Positions 43,510 through 52,054 are shown, counted from the first letter of the stretch. The stretch is DNA of 64,000 nucleotides from an uncultured Clostridia bacterium (GCA_934454585.1 CAKSFP010000014.1:1-64000); one strand, 5' to 3'. Program-made: numbers and translations. The notes: generated by a model from the letters alone, not told the origin.

Positions 43510-43540
43510 GGAATATTTTCAATTTATTACCTGTGTATTA
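43510..43540 (+). promoter_or_regulatory. possible sigma-G promoter for the SASP gene
   Basis: GGAATA (43510-43515) and TGTATTA (43534-43540), 18 bases apart, partly match the forespore consensus (GNATR and CATANTA). The rest of the 43343-43593 gap shows only AT-rich sequence. Confidence 0.35.
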
Positions 43541-43593
43541 TTCTTGATTCTGCACAAATTATAGCTGTACCAAATATCAAGGAGGTGATTTCA

Positions 43594-43788
43594 ATGTCAG
43601 GTAAGCATGTAGTTCCCGAGGCAAAAGAGGCTATGGAAAGATTTAAGATGGAGGCAGCCGGTGAGGTTGGTGTAAATCTTAAAAACGGTTACAACGGTGA
43701 TTTGACAGCAAGACAGGCAGGATCCGTAGGCGGTCAGATGGTTAGAAATATGATTAAGAAGTATGAAGCAGATATGGCTAATAAGTAA
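43594..43788 (+). CDS. alpha/beta-type small acid-soluble spore protein
   Basis: SASPs coat and protect DNA in dormant spores and are degraded on germination. The 64 residues contain the family's two blocks: VVPEAKEAMERFKMEAAGEVGV (helix one and GPR cleavage region) and LTARQAGSVGGQMVRNMIKKYE (DNA-binding block). ATG 43594 follows AAGGAGGTGA. The gene is monocistronic with a strong terminator. Its presence shows that the organism forms spores or has recently lost that ability. Confidence 0.96.
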   Translation: MSGKHVVPEAKEAMERFKMEAAGEVGVNLKNGYNGDLTARQAGSVGGQMVRNMIKKYEADMANK

Positions 43789-43857
43789 TTGACCCGAAAA
43801 TTTTTAAGTGGTTTGTTGCAAAAAGGCTAAAGTCAAATATAAATGTAATGGACCCGG

Positions 43858-43906
43858 CAGTCTGTTTAATTGTATTGATGCAATACAATTAAACAGACTG
43901 TTTTTT
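43858..43906 (+). terminator. SASP terminator
   Basis: A perfect 19-bp stem (43858-43876 with 43882-43900) has a 5-base loop and is followed by six T residues. Confidence 0.95.
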
Positions 43907-43962
43907 ATGTATTAAATTCAAAAATATGCATATCAATAATATTGAAAGGATGTGCATTTGAC

Positions 43963-44289
43963 TTGAAAAAGAAAATATTCAAGATGTTTTTGACCGTTAT
44001 GATGCTCTCGATGACTCTCATATTTGCATCATGCGGAAACGACAGCAACACAGACAACAACGGCACCGGCAACTCTGCAAGCGATAGAGCGGACGACACA
44101 AATAAGACTGACACAAACACTGCCGACGCGAAAAACGATAACATCGGCTCTGACATGAAACAGGATATTGACAAAATGGGCGATGACATAAAAGACGCAA
44201 CCAAGGACACCGCCGATGGTATGAAAGACGCTGCCAATGGTGCAAAAAAAGCTATGGATGACGCCGGAAACGCAATGAAGGGTAATTGA
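43963..44289 (+). CDS. small lipoprotein with amphipathic repeats
   Basis: From TTG 43963 the product is 108 residues: a basic start (KKKIFKMF), a hydrophobic segment and the lipobox LIFASC ending near residue 19, then an Asn/Asp/Thr-rich linker. The last 45 residues are helical and charged with an 11-residue-like rhythm (DIDKMGDDIKDATKD, GMKDAANGAKKAMDDAG), resembling YtxH or late-embryogenesis-like helices. It would be anchored on the outer face of the membrane. I do not recognise a specific family. A start at TTG 43942 is possible but would spoil the signal sequence. Confidence 0.65.
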   Translation: MKKKIFKMFLTVMMLSMTLIFASCGNDSNTDNNGTGNSASDRADDTNKTDTNTADAKNDNIGSDMKQDIDKMGDDIKDATKDTADGMKDAANGAKKAMDDAGNAMKGN

Positions 44290-44363
44290 ACAATGCAAAA
44301 AACAACGGGCGCCGTGTATCTGCGGTGCCCGCTTGCGTCACAATTCGGATTTGCGCATCTTTG

Positions 44364-45197
44364 TCACAATTTGCTCATGCCGTCCCTCGGTGAGACATTA
44401 TTTTCGCGCCGATAGATGCGGTAGAAGTTTGAGTAGCTTGCAAAACCTGCCTCGATGCACGCCTCTTTCAGGCTTGCACCCGTTTTTTTGCACAGCTGCG
44501 ATACATAAATCAGCCGCTTGTGGTTTATATATCCGTTTACGGTGTATCCGGTCGCCTCTTTGAACAGGCGGCAGAGGTGGTATTTGGAGACGAACACATT
44601 CTTGCATATGTCGTCCAGGGTGATTTCGCTCTGAAAATTGTTGTTGATGTAGTCTATCACATTTTGTGCCTTGGATTGTGACGGCAAGGCGCGCTCAAAA
44701 AGCTCCACATTGCACATGGTGTATATCAGCTCAATCACAAATGCCCGTGCTACGGGGCTGTCGTGAGTTTCGCCGTTTTCTATGCATGCGCGAAGCTTTT
44801 GCACAATACTTTGCAGACCGCTCTCCATTGCTTCGTTTCCGTTTATTTTTCGGTTCTTTCCGGCGGAGTGGTCGGATAGAATTTTTTCGTATTTTGTCAT
44901 GTTGTTTTCTGCAAAAAAATCGCTCGATATTCCCATAACCATACGCTTGTATACCGAACGCGAGTTGTGCAGCACTCGGTGCATTTCGTCCGGGCGGATA
45001 AAGAGGATGTCATACGGGCTTAAGGTGTAGCGTCTGCCCTCTATCACGAACGACGCGTCGCCGCCTATGAATATGTAGAGCTCGTATTCACTGTGGTTGT
45101 GCAGACGGAAGTGTTCGTTGTCGGACATGGTTTCCTGCCAGCTGACGGAGAGGTTTTTTTCTTGGTATCTTATGTTGGGTTGAATTTTTGAAGGCAT
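44364..45197 (-). CDS. AraC family transcriptional regulator with cupin domain
   Basis: The 277-residue protein has an N-terminal cupin (HNHSEYELYIFIGGD near 32, then the RPDEMHRV segment) and a C-terminal AraC helix-turn-helix pair (EITLDDICKNVFVSKYHLCRLFKE, then ASLKEACIEAGFASYSNFYRIYRR). The start is ATG 45197 after GGAAAGGAAA; upstream in-frame codons lie in repeat DNA. One copy of the 90-bp hairpin repeat begins 20 bases upstream of its start codon and so occupies its promoter region. Confidence 0.88.
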   Translation of the reverse strand: MPSKIQPNIRYQEKNLSVSWQETMSDNEHFRLHNHSEYELYIFIGGDASFVIEGRRYTLSPYDILFIRPDEMHRVLHNSRSVYKRMVMGISSDFFAENNMTKYEKILSDHSAGKNRKINGNEAMESGLQSIVQKLRACIENGETHDSPVARAFVIELIYTMCNVELFERALPSQSKAQNVIDYINNNFQSEITLDDICKNVFVSKYHLCRLFKEATGYTVNGYINHKRLIYVSQLCKKTGASLKEACIEAGFASYSNFYRIYRRENNVSPRDGMSKL

Positions 45198-45216
45198 GGT
45201 TTCGTTTCCTTTCCGA

Positions 45217-45306
45217 TTTATAATGCGCGTAGCGCAATTCATGTGCCGTCAGGCACAATTCATGAAATTTACAATTTCAATTCATGCCGACAGGCAATTC
45301 ATTGAG
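45217..45306. repeat. 90-bp direct repeat, left copy, built of four hairpins
   Basis: Four short palindromes (GCGC-GTA-GCGC, GTGCC-GTCA-GGCAC, GAAATT-TAC-AATTTC and TGCC-GACA-GGCA) are joined by AATTCAT. The copy differs at two positions from 45745-45834. It overlaps the stop codon of the four-helix-bundle gene. Confidence 0.93.
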
Positions 45307-45652
45307 ATTGCTTAGCCGTATTAATGGATGCTATGAGTAATTTGCGAATTTTACTGCATTTTGCAAACATAGTTTTGTACTGTATTTCCGTAAGTATATT
45401 TGTCCTTTTGAATATATCAAGCCAATAGTCGGTTTCATAGCACTCTTTCAGGGCAATTTGAAATTTGTTTATAAAATCGGCTTTGCTGGCAGCGTAGTTT
45501 CCTTCATGAATGTTTGCGCCTATGCTTGTGCCGCTGCGTAAGAGTTGATTAAGCAAGGGATTGCCTCTTTTGTTTTCTTTAATTTGCGCACATAGGTTTA
45601 TTGTATCTACAGCAAACTGTTTTGATAATTCAATAAGTATATTTTCTTTCAA
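45299..45652 (-). CDS. four-helix-bundle protein (23S rRNA IVP / avd-like family)
   Basis: The 117 residues match the TIGR02436-type four-helix-bundle family: KENILIELSKQFAVDTINLC at the start and LLRSGTSIGANIHEGNYAASKADFINKFQIALKE as the core, written here in part. Members lie in intervening sequences of 23S rRNA or accompany diversity-generating retroelements; here there is neither. TTG 45652 is chosen as start because GAGGTG lies 6 bases upstream and the product then begins like relatives; TTG 45670 is possible. The gene is enclosed by 90-bp direct repeats, and its stop codon lies inside the left one. Its biochemical role is unknown. Confidence 0.88.
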   Translation of the reverse strand: MKENILIELSKQFAVDTINLCAQIKENKRGNPLLNQLLRSGTSIGANIHEGNYAASKADFINKFQIALKECYETDYWLDIFKRTNILTEIQYKTMFAKCSKIRKLLIASINTAKQSQ

Positions 45653-45672
45653 ATCGTACACCTCGTTCAAAA

Positions 45673-45853
45673 TGAATTGACAACAAAGTTGTCATGAATT
45701 GGCTACGCCATGAATACTCGCTACGCTCCATGAATTGAATTGCCTTTATAATGCGCGCATCGCAATTCATGTGCCGTCAGGCACAATTCATGAAATTTAC
45801 AATTTCAATTCATGCCGACAGGCAATTCATTGAGCCTGCCTGTGGCAGGCTCA
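45673..45853. repeat. hairpin array upstream of the four-helix-bundle gene, including the right 90-bp direct repeat
   Basis: From 45673 hairpins GACAAC-AAA-GTTGTC and TGGC-TAC-GCCA are joined by ATGAATT, the opposite orientation of the linker. The 90-bp repeat copy follows at 45745-45834, and a 10-bp hairpin (45831-45840 with 45844-45853) closes the array. The next 120 bases hold a TATAAT at 45929 and the leader of the isomerase gene. Confidence 0.9.
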
Positions 45854-45977
45854 TATATTATATCACAAAAAAGCAATATATGCAATGTTTATGAAAAAAA
45901 TAATATGGTTTTTCTTCGCTTTTTGATGTATAATAGGGGCAAATAAAAAGCCGCACTGCGGCGGACGGAGGTCAATC

Positions 45978-46832
45978 ATGTTAAAATATCACATTTCGGG
46001 ATTTTCCGATGAAATCGATTCCGACATCAAAGTTCAGTTTGAACACCTAAACAAGCTCGGTATAAAATATTTTGAGCCGAGAGGCATAAACGGAACCAAT
46101 ATATCCGCCCTCACGCTTGATGAGGCAAAACAGCTTAAAGAGACTATGGATAAGTACGGCATAAAGGCATCGTCCATAGGCTCGCCCATAGGCAAGATAG
46201 GCATTAAGGATGAATTTGAACCTCACCTTGAAAAGCTCGCCCACACCATAGAGATTGCAAAAATCCTGGGTACAAAGTACATAAGAATTTTCTCGTTCTT
46301 CATTCCGAAAGAGGATGATCCGGCTATATATCGCGATGAAGTCATGGCGCGCATGAAAGCCATGACGGCGCTTGCCGAAAAAGAGGGAATCATCCTCCTG
46401 CATGAAAACGAAAAAGACATCTATGGTGACATTGCCGCAAGATGCAAAGATATCCTTGACACCGTGGATTCGGACAATCTGCGCGCAGTGTTTGACCCGG
46501 CAAACTTTGTTCAGTGCGACCAGGTAACCTATCCCGACGCATATGAAATGCTCAAAGACCATGTTGTGTATATGCACATAAAGGACGCACTCTTTGCGGA
46601 CAACTCGGTTGTGCCGGCAGGTCACGGCGACGGCAGGGTACGGGACATTCTTCAGGTGCTCTCTGACAGAGATTACGATGGATTTCTCAGCCTGGAGCCG
46701 CACCTGGGTTCGTTTGACGGTCTGGGCGACCTTGAGGTGGGCGACGAGATGCTCTCTCTCACAAAATCCGATGCCGGCAAATTTACTCTGGCATATAATT
46801 CACTCAAAAAAATTCTTGACGATATACGATAA
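45978..46832 (+). CDS. sugar phosphate isomerase/epimerase (xylose isomerase-like TIM barrel)
   Basis: The 284-residue protein belongs to the AP-endonuclease-2/IolE-like TIM barrel family. HISGFSDEIDSDIKVQFEHL opens the barrel; metal ligands are suggested by LLHENEKD (Glu near 140), VFDPANFVQ (Asp near 175), YMHIKDAL (His near 200) and LEPHLG (Glu near 240). It is likely an epimerase or isomerase of a sugar or sugar acid. It is the first gene of a five-gene cluster ending with a mannonate reductase; the exact substrate is unknown. Confidence 0.82.
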   Translation: MLKYHISGFSDEIDSDIKVQFEHLNKLGIKYFEPRGINGTNISALTLDEAKQLKETMDKYGIKASSIGSPIGKIGIKDEFEPHLEKLAHTIEIAKILGTKYIRIFSFFIPKEDDPAIYRDEVMARMKAMTALAEKEGIILLHENEKDIYGDIAARCKDILDTVDSDNLRAVFDPANFVQCDQVTYPDAYEMLKDHVVYMHIKDALFADNSVVPAGHGDGRVRDILQVLSDRDYDGFLSLEPHLGSFDGLGDLEVGDEMLSLTKSDAGKFTLAYNSLKKILDDIR

Positions 46833-46849
46833 GGAAGGGGATTACAAAA

Positions 46850-48019
46850 ATGGAATTGCTTAAAGAAGTAAGAGTAGGTATAGTCGGCTGCGGAAACATG
46901 GGTTCATCCCACGCAAAGATGATACACGGCGGCGAGGTGCCGCATATGAAACTGACTGCGCTGTGCGATATCGCAGAGGGCAGAAAAAAGGTTATGACGG
47001 AACTTTATCCCGATGTTGCATTTTTTGACACATCAGCAGAACTTATCCGCAGCGGTCTGGTAGACCTTGTTGTGGTTGCCGTGCCGCACTATGACCACGC
47101 TCCCATTGCCATAGATGCATTTGAAAACGGTCTCAATGTCATCACCGAAAAACCTGCAGGAGTATATACCAAACAGGTACTCGAAATGAACGAGGCTGCG
47201 AAGAAATCCGGCAAGCTGTTCGGAATCATGTACAATCAGCGCACAAATCCGCTCTATCAGAGAGTGAAAAAACTTATCGACAACGGCGACCTGGGCGCTC
47301 TCAAGAGAGTGCAGTGGACAATCACAGACTGGTACAGACCCCAGGCATATCATGATAGCTGCACATGGCGCTCCACTTGGAAAACCGAGGGCGGCGGCGC
47401 ACTCATCAATCAAAATCCGCACCAGCTCGACCTGTGGCAGTGGATGTTCGGTATGCCGTCCAAGATTATGTCTCATGTGTCGTTCGGCAAGTATTATGAC
47501 ATAGAGGTGGAGGATGATGTCACGGCTTTTATGCAGTATGACAACGGCCTGACGGGTGTTTACATCACATCGACAGGTGAGGCACCGGGAACCAACAGAC
47601 TGGAGATTGCATGCGACATGGGCAGAATCGTCATAGAAAATAACAAGCTTATTTTCAACAGAAATGTGGTGTCCGAGAGAGAGTTTAACAAAACATTTGA
47701 CGGCATATTCGGCGAGCCGGAGTGCTGGAACTGCGAGATTCCGATCAAGGGTGCGCCCGGCGAACAGCACAAGGGCATATTCAAAAATGTTGCAAAAGTG
47801 CTCACACAGGGCGGAGAACTCCTTGCGCCGGGATATGAGGGTGTAAAGGGCCTGACCATATCCAACGCCATCCACTACAGTGCATGGACAGGCGGCTGGG
47901 CAGACTGCAACAACTTCCCGCATGACGAATTTTACAATCTGCTTCAGGACAAGATCAAAAACTCCAAGGTTGTAAAGAAAGTTGTTCAGAAAACAACCGG
48001 TACTGAGGGAACATATTAA
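46850..48019 (+). CDS. Gfo/Idh/MocA family oxidoreductase
   Basis: An NAD(P)-dependent sugar or inositol dehydrogenase-type protein of 389 residues. The Rossmann motif VGIVGCGNMGSSHAKMI is near residue 9, and EKPAGVY near 103 holds the conserved EKP lysine. The second domain carries GGGALINQNPHQLDLWQWMFG, a typical substrate-site segment. It follows the isomerase gene by 17 bases and precedes a second family member by 17. Paired enzymes of this kind often act in oxidation-reduction steps on glycosides or sugar acids. Confidence 0.85.
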   Translation: MELLKEVRVGIVGCGNMGSSHAKMIHGGEVPHMKLTALCDIAEGRKKVMTELYPDVAFFDTSAELIRSGLVDLVVVAVPHYDHAPIAIDAFENGLNVITEKPAGVYTKQVLEMNEAAKKSGKLFGIMYNQRTNPLYQRVKKLIDNGDLGALKRVQWTITDWYRPQAYHDSCTWRSTWKTEGGGALINQNPHQLDLWQWMFGMPSKIMSHVSFGKYYDIEVEDDVTAFMQYDNGLTGVYITSTGEAPGTNRLEIACDMGRIVIENNKLIFNRNVVSEREFNKTFDGIFGEPECWNCEIPIKGAPGEQHKGIFKNVAKVLTQGGELLAPGYEGVKGLTISNAIHYSAWTGGWADCNNFPHDEFYNLLQDKIKNSKVVKKVVQKTTGTEGTY

Positions 48020-48036
48020 TTTTTTCGGAGAAGATT

Positions 48037-49026
48037 ATGAAAAACGCTTGCATAGTCGGCTACGGGGCGATAGGTCCCGTGCACGCCGACGCAATAGATA
48101 AATGCCCCGATGCACACCTTTACGCGGTTTGCGAGATAGATACCGACCGTGCAAAGAAGTGTACCGATGCATACAGCGGCGTGATTTGGTATGCCGACTT
48201 TGACAAGATGCTGTGTGACAGCAATATAGATGTTGTGCATATCTGCACGCCGCACTACCTTCATGAACCAATGACAAAGGCGGCGCTTTGCGCCGGCAAG
48301 GATGTTGTGCTTGAGAAACCCGTGTGCATGAACCGTGACGAGATGACCGGCATAATCGACACGGCGGAGAAATGCGGTGACAGACGGGTGTGCGTTATGC
48401 TGCAAAACCGCACCAATGCCTGTATCCGCAAGATGCAAAGCATCGGTGCGAGCGGCGATGCGGGAGAACTCATGGGCATAATAGCCACGCTTTCATGGCA
48501 TCGTGACGAAAAATACTATGCGCACGATTCATGGCGCGGCAAATGGGCGACAGAGGGCGGCGGACTCATGATTAACCAGGCTATCCATCTGCTCGACCTT
48601 ATGGTGATGTTCGGCGGCAAGCCGATTCGGGTCAACTCCAATCTGTCGCACTGGAAGATAAGCAACATAGAGGTTGAGGACACGGCGAACGCTCTTGTGG
48701 AATTTGAGAGTGGCATATGCGGAGTTTTCAGCGCAACCAATTGCCATTCGTGCGATTCGCCGTTTTATCTGGAACTTGATTTTGAAAAAGTTAAGCTGAG
48801 GTATGCGGACGGTGTTCTCTATCGTATTGCGGATGACGACATAAGCATAATAGAGCGCGATGTCAAGCCGAATATCGGCAAAAAATACTGGGGCAGCGGT
48901 CACGCAAGGGTGACGGAGGCGTTCTATTCGTCGCTTGAGGGCAGAGAGAAGCCGTACACAACATTGCGCGATGCCGAGGATTCCATGGGCGTGATGTTCG
49001 CCATGTATGAAAAGGGTGTTATTTAA
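48037..49026 (+). CDS. Gfo/Idh/MocA family oxidoreductase
   Basis: This second, shorter dehydrogenase-type protein has 329 residues: the Rossmann motif GYGAIGPVHADAI near 6, EKPVCMNRDEM near 94, and GGGLMINQAIHLLDLMVMFGG as the substrate-site segment. It shares the fold but only modest sequence with the upstream protein, so they are not a recent duplication. It ends 300 bases before uxuA, and the gap contains a hairpin-rich repeat element. Confidence 0.85.
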   Translation: MKNACIVGYGAIGPVHADAIDKCPDAHLYAVCEIDTDRAKKCTDAYSGVIWYADFDKMLCDSNIDVVHICTPHYLHEPMTKAALCAGKDVVLEKPVCMNRDEMTGIIDTAEKCGDRRVCVMLQNRTNACIRKMQSIGASGDAGELMGIIATLSWHRDEKYYAHDSWRGKWATEGGGLMINQAIHLLDLMVMFGGKPIRVNSNLSHWKISNIEVEDTANALVEFESGICGVFSATNCHSCDSPFYLELDFEKVKLRYADGVLYRIADDDISIIERDVKPNIGKKYWGSGHARVTEAFYSSLEGREKPYTTLRDAEDSMGVMFAMYEKGVI

Positions 49027-49043
49027 TATTTTATAATTATCTG

Positions 49044-49234
49044 ATCGTCTCGTGAGCGTATATTTTATTTTGGCTCACTCTGTCGTCGAAACAAGCAGCG
49101 CATCGTGCGCTGCAAATCGGAGATTTACAGCTTACTCGCTTTGCTGTTTCTCCTCTTTCCCAAAAAGGCACACTACGCTACCGCCTTTTTGGGAACCCTG
49201 CGCAGAACTCGCTTGCACAAAATAAAATATTCGC
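49044..49234. repeat. modular hairpin element between the oxidoreductase and uxuA genes
   Basis: It begins ATCGTCTCG like 24959. Seventeen-base arms (49056-49072 and 49218-49234, one mismatch) enclose separate perfect hairpins: GCAGCGCA-TCG-TGCGCTGC (49095-49113), AAATC-GGA-GATTT (49114-49126) and a 13-bp stem (49157-49169 with 49183-49195). It contains no ORF. Confidence 0.75.
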
Positions 49235-49337
49235 CTATTCGCCTTTGCATAATTTTTCGCAAAAGCGATGGGATATGTTGTGTGTCAGCAAGATTTATAT
49301 ACTGCGAGATTCAAACTGACTGACAGGAGGAAACAAT

Positions 49338-50384
49338 ATGAAAATGACTTTCAGGTGGTACGGGAAAGACGATCCCGTAACCTTGGAAAAAATAAAACAG
49401 ATTCCCGGTGTGACGGGAATAGTCACGGCGATATACGACATCCCCGTGGGTCAGGCGTGGAGTTATGAGCGCATTATGCAGCTCAAGCAGGAAGTAGAGG
49501 ACGCCGGTTTTGAACTTAGCGTAATCGAGAGCGTGCCCGTGCACGAGGACATCAAGATGGGCTGCGGCAAGAGGGATGAATACATCGCCAACTACTGCAC
49601 CACTCTGCGTAACCTTGCAAAGGCAGGCATAAACTGCGTTTGCTATAATTTTATGCCGGTGTTCGACTGGACGAGATCCGACCTGGCGCATCCGCTGCCG
49701 GACGGTTCCAATGCGCTCATATACGACAGCACGACGGTTGAGAAAATGGATCCGCTCACGGGTGAGCTTTCTCTCCCCGGCTGGGATTCCAGCTACACCA
49801 AGGACGGCATGAAGGCTCTGCTCGAGGCTTACAAAAACATTTCCGAGGAGGATCTTTGGAACAATCTTTCCTACTTCCTCTCTAATGTGATAAAGGTTGC
49901 CGAGGAAGTCAAGGTGAAGATGGCTATCCACCCGGACGATCCTCCCTGGAGCATCTTCGGATTGCCCAGGATAATCACAAACAAGGCAAACCTTGAAAGA
50001 TTTTTGAAACTGTATGACAGCAAGTACAACGGGCTCACGCTCTGTACGGGTTCGCTCGGCGTATCGCCCGACAATGACATCATAGACATGATTCATTCCT
50101 TTGCGGACAGGATTCACTTTGCGCACATCAGAAACATCAAAATCACGGGCGACAGATGCTTTGAGGAGGCAGGACATAAGACGGAATGCGGCTCTCTCGA
50201 TATCTGCGGCATTGTGAAAGCATACTGCGACGAGGGATGGGACGGATATGTGCGCCCGGACCACGGCAGAATGATATGGGGCGAGACCGGAAGACCCGGG
50301 TACGGATTGTATGACAGGGCGCTCGGCGCCGTGTACATCAACGGACTTTGGGAAGCTTTTGAAAGAGCGGAAGGAGACAGATAA
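49338..50384 (+). CDS. uxuA: mannonate dehydratase
   Basis: UxuA removes water from D-mannonate to give 2-keto-3-deoxygluconate in hexuronate catabolism. The 348 residues match the UxuA length and motifs: MTFRWYGKDDPVTLEKIKQIPG at the start, VTGIVTAIYDIPVG, CYNFMPVFDWTRSDL, MAIHPDDPPWSIFGLPRI and VRPDHGRMIWGE (metal ligands His and Asp). It is followed by an SDR mannonate oxidoreductase gene. GGAGG precedes the ATG. No glucuronate isomerase gene is nearby. Confidence 0.95.
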   Translation: MKMTFRWYGKDDPVTLEKIKQIPGVTGIVTAIYDIPVGQAWSYERIMQLKQEVEDAGFELSVIESVPVHEDIKMGCGKRDEYIANYCTTLRNLAKAGINCVCYNFMPVFDWTRSDLAHPLPDGSNALIYDSTTVEKMDPLTGELSLPGWDSSYTKDGMKALLEAYKNISEEDLWNNLSYFLSNVIKVAEEVKVKMAIHPDDPPWSIFGLPRIITNKANLERFLKLYDSKYNGLTLCTGSLGVSPDNDIIDMIHSFADRIHFAHIRNIKITGDRCFEEAGHKTECGSLDICGIVKAYCDEGWDGYVRPDHGRMIWGETGRPGYGLYDRALGAVYINGLWEAFERAEGDR

Positions 50385-50385
50385 A

Positions 50386-51237
50386 ATGAATTTGCCATTG
50401 AATATTGATCTTAAAGGTAAAGTAGCGGTTGTAACGGGTGGCGGCGGAGTGCTCTGCTCATCGTTTGCGCAGGCGATTGCCGCATCGGGTGCGAAAGTTG
50501 CCGTGCTCGACCTGAACGAGGCGGCGGCAAAAAAGGTTGCCGAGAATATAGAAAAAGACGGCGGCACGGCTATGGGCATCACGACAAATGTGCTTGAAAA
50601 GTCGAGCCTTGAAGCAGCAAAGAAGATTATCAACGATGCTTACGGCAGAGTTGATATTCTCATAAACGGCGCCGGCGGCAACAATCCAAAGGGCACCACG
50701 ACAAAGGATTACTTTGAGGAGGCAGACCTTGCGGATGACAGTATAAAGACATTTTTCGATCTTGACCCCGCGGGCGTTGAGTTTGTGTTCAATCTCAATT
50801 TCCTGGGTACGCTCATTCCGACACAGGTGTTTGCAATGGATCTAAAGGACAGCGAAGACGCGACTATCATCAACATCTCGTCCATGAATGCCTTTACTCC
50901 GCTTACCAGGATCCCGGCATACAGCGGTGCAAAGGCGGCTGTATCTAACTTTACACAGTGGCTTGCGGTGCATTTTTCTAAGGTTGGCATAAGGGTAAAC
51001 GCCATTGCCCCGGGATTTTTCCTGACAAAACAGAACCACGATTTGCTCATAGACAAAGACGGTAACTATACTGCCCGTTCGCAGAAAATTCTGTCGCAGA
51101 CCCCCATGGATCGTTTCGGCTCACAGGAGGAGTTGCTCGGAACTCTGCTTTGGTTGCTCGAACCCAAGGCGTCAGGTTTTGTCACCGGTGTTGTTGTGCC
51201 GGTTGACGGCGGTTTCTCAGCATACAGCGGTGTGTGA
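50386..51237 (+). CDS. SDR family D-mannonate oxidoreductase
   Basis: This short-chain dehydrogenase has 283 residues: a Rossmann motif VVTGGGGVLCSSFAQAIA near 15, NGAGGN near 93, and the catalytic Ser/Tyr/Lys set in ISSMNAF and YSGAKAA. Next to uxuA, SDR enzymes of this kind reduce fructuronate to mannonate (the Firmicutes UxuB form). ATG 50386 starts one base after the uxuA stop, with AAGGAGA in the uxuA end. The strong terminator at 51267 closes the cluster. Confidence 0.88.
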   Translation: MNLPLNIDLKGKVAVVTGGGGVLCSSFAQAIAASGAKVAVLDLNEAAAKKVAENIEKDGGTAMGITTNVLEKSSLEAAKKIINDAYGRVDILINGAGGNNPKGTTTKDYFEEADLADDSIKTFFDLDPAGVEFVFNLNFLGTLIPTQVFAMDLKDSEDATIINISSMNAFTPLTRIPAYSGAKAAVSNFTQWLAVHFSKVGIRVNAIAPGFFLTKQNHDLLIDKDGNYTARSQKILSQTPMDRFGSQEELLGTLLWLLEPKASGFVTGVVVPVDGGFSAYSGV

Positions 51238-51266
51238 GTGCGGCTGATTGCATTACGGATATTAAA

Positions 51267-51306
51267 AAACCACGCATATCGGAAAAAGTGATGTGCGTGG
51301 TTTTTC
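51267..51306. terminator. terminator of the sugar-acid cluster (bidirectional)
   Basis: Fourteen-base arms (51267-51280 with 51290-51303, mostly paired) are followed by a T-run ending at 51305. On the other strand the A-run before it can serve the convergent DUF554 gene. Confidence 0.88.
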
Positions 51307-51328
51307 GTATTTATTGCAATTTTCTTTT

Positions 51329-52054
51329 CTAAAAACTCCACGGAAGATATGCCGCCGCGACCGCAAGCAAAACAGCCGGCAGCATATTTGCAACATTTAT
51401 CTTTTTGCCCCAAACCAGATTTACTCCTATGCAGAAGATCAAAACTGCTCCGATTAACGATATGTACGCAATCGCGGTTTCGGTCAAAATCGGCGATATC
51501 AGCTGCGCAATCAGCGTCATGCACCCTTCAAACACAAACACGGGTATCGCGGCAAATGCGCAGCCGCGCCCCATGGATGACGACATGACCGCTATGATGA
51601 TAAAGTCCAGCACCGACTTTACCGCGAGTGTTGAATAATCGTTCGAGATGCCGTCCTGCACCGCGCCCACAATAGCCATTGCGCCTATCGATACCGTCAG
51701 CGATGCGTTCACGAATGCATTTACGAATCCTGCGTCGCCGCCGTTCCCGGTTTTCTTTTTCAGCCACACGCCGAATTGCTCAAATCTGTCCTCAATTCTG
51801 AGCAGTTCGCCGATTATCGTTCCTATTGCAACGCAGAGCACAACGAGCATTGATTTTTCGCTGACGATTTTCATACCGTCAATTTGCAGCATGCCTTCCA
51901 TCGCTCCCGCAATTGCTATAAATAGGACGCATATTCCGCAAACCTTGTTGAGCAACTTCTGCTGCTGCGACTTAAATAATTTTCCTGTAAAATGTCCTAT
52001 TGCCCCGCCGGCTATTACGGCGGCGCTGTTTATTATCGTTCCCAATCCCAACAT
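51329..52054 (-). CDS. DUF554 family membrane protein (YdfK-like)
   Basis: The 241 residues form about seven membrane segments. The DUF554 pattern is clear: MLGLGTIINSAAVIAGGAIGH at the start and GIGVNLVWGKKINVANMLPA-type sequence near the end (here FCIGVNLVWGKKINVANMLP). The start ATG 52054 is chosen because relatives begin MLGLGT. The family is widespread and thought to be a transporter, but no substrate is established. Confidence 0.85.
   Translation of the reverse strand: MLGLGTIINSAAVIAGGAIGHFTGKLFKSQQQKLLNKVCGICVLFIAIAGAMEGMLQIDGMKIVSEKSMLVVLCVAIGTIIGELLRIEDRFEQFGVWLKKKTGNGGDAGFVNAFVNASLTVSIGAMAIVGAVQDGISNDYSTLAVKSVLDFIIIAVMSSSMGRGCAFAAIPVFVFEGCMTLIAQLISPILTETAIAYISLIGAVLIFCIGVNLVWGKKINVANMLPAVLLAVAAAYLPWSF

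Noticed and set aside
45217..45853. CRISPR array
   Set aside because: The repeated linker is only 7 bases, the units between are palindromes rather than spacers, and no cas genes are near.
49041..49290. tRNA or rho-independent terminator in the hairpin element
   Set aside because: No cloverleaf with CCA-compatible acceptor and no T-run after the stems.
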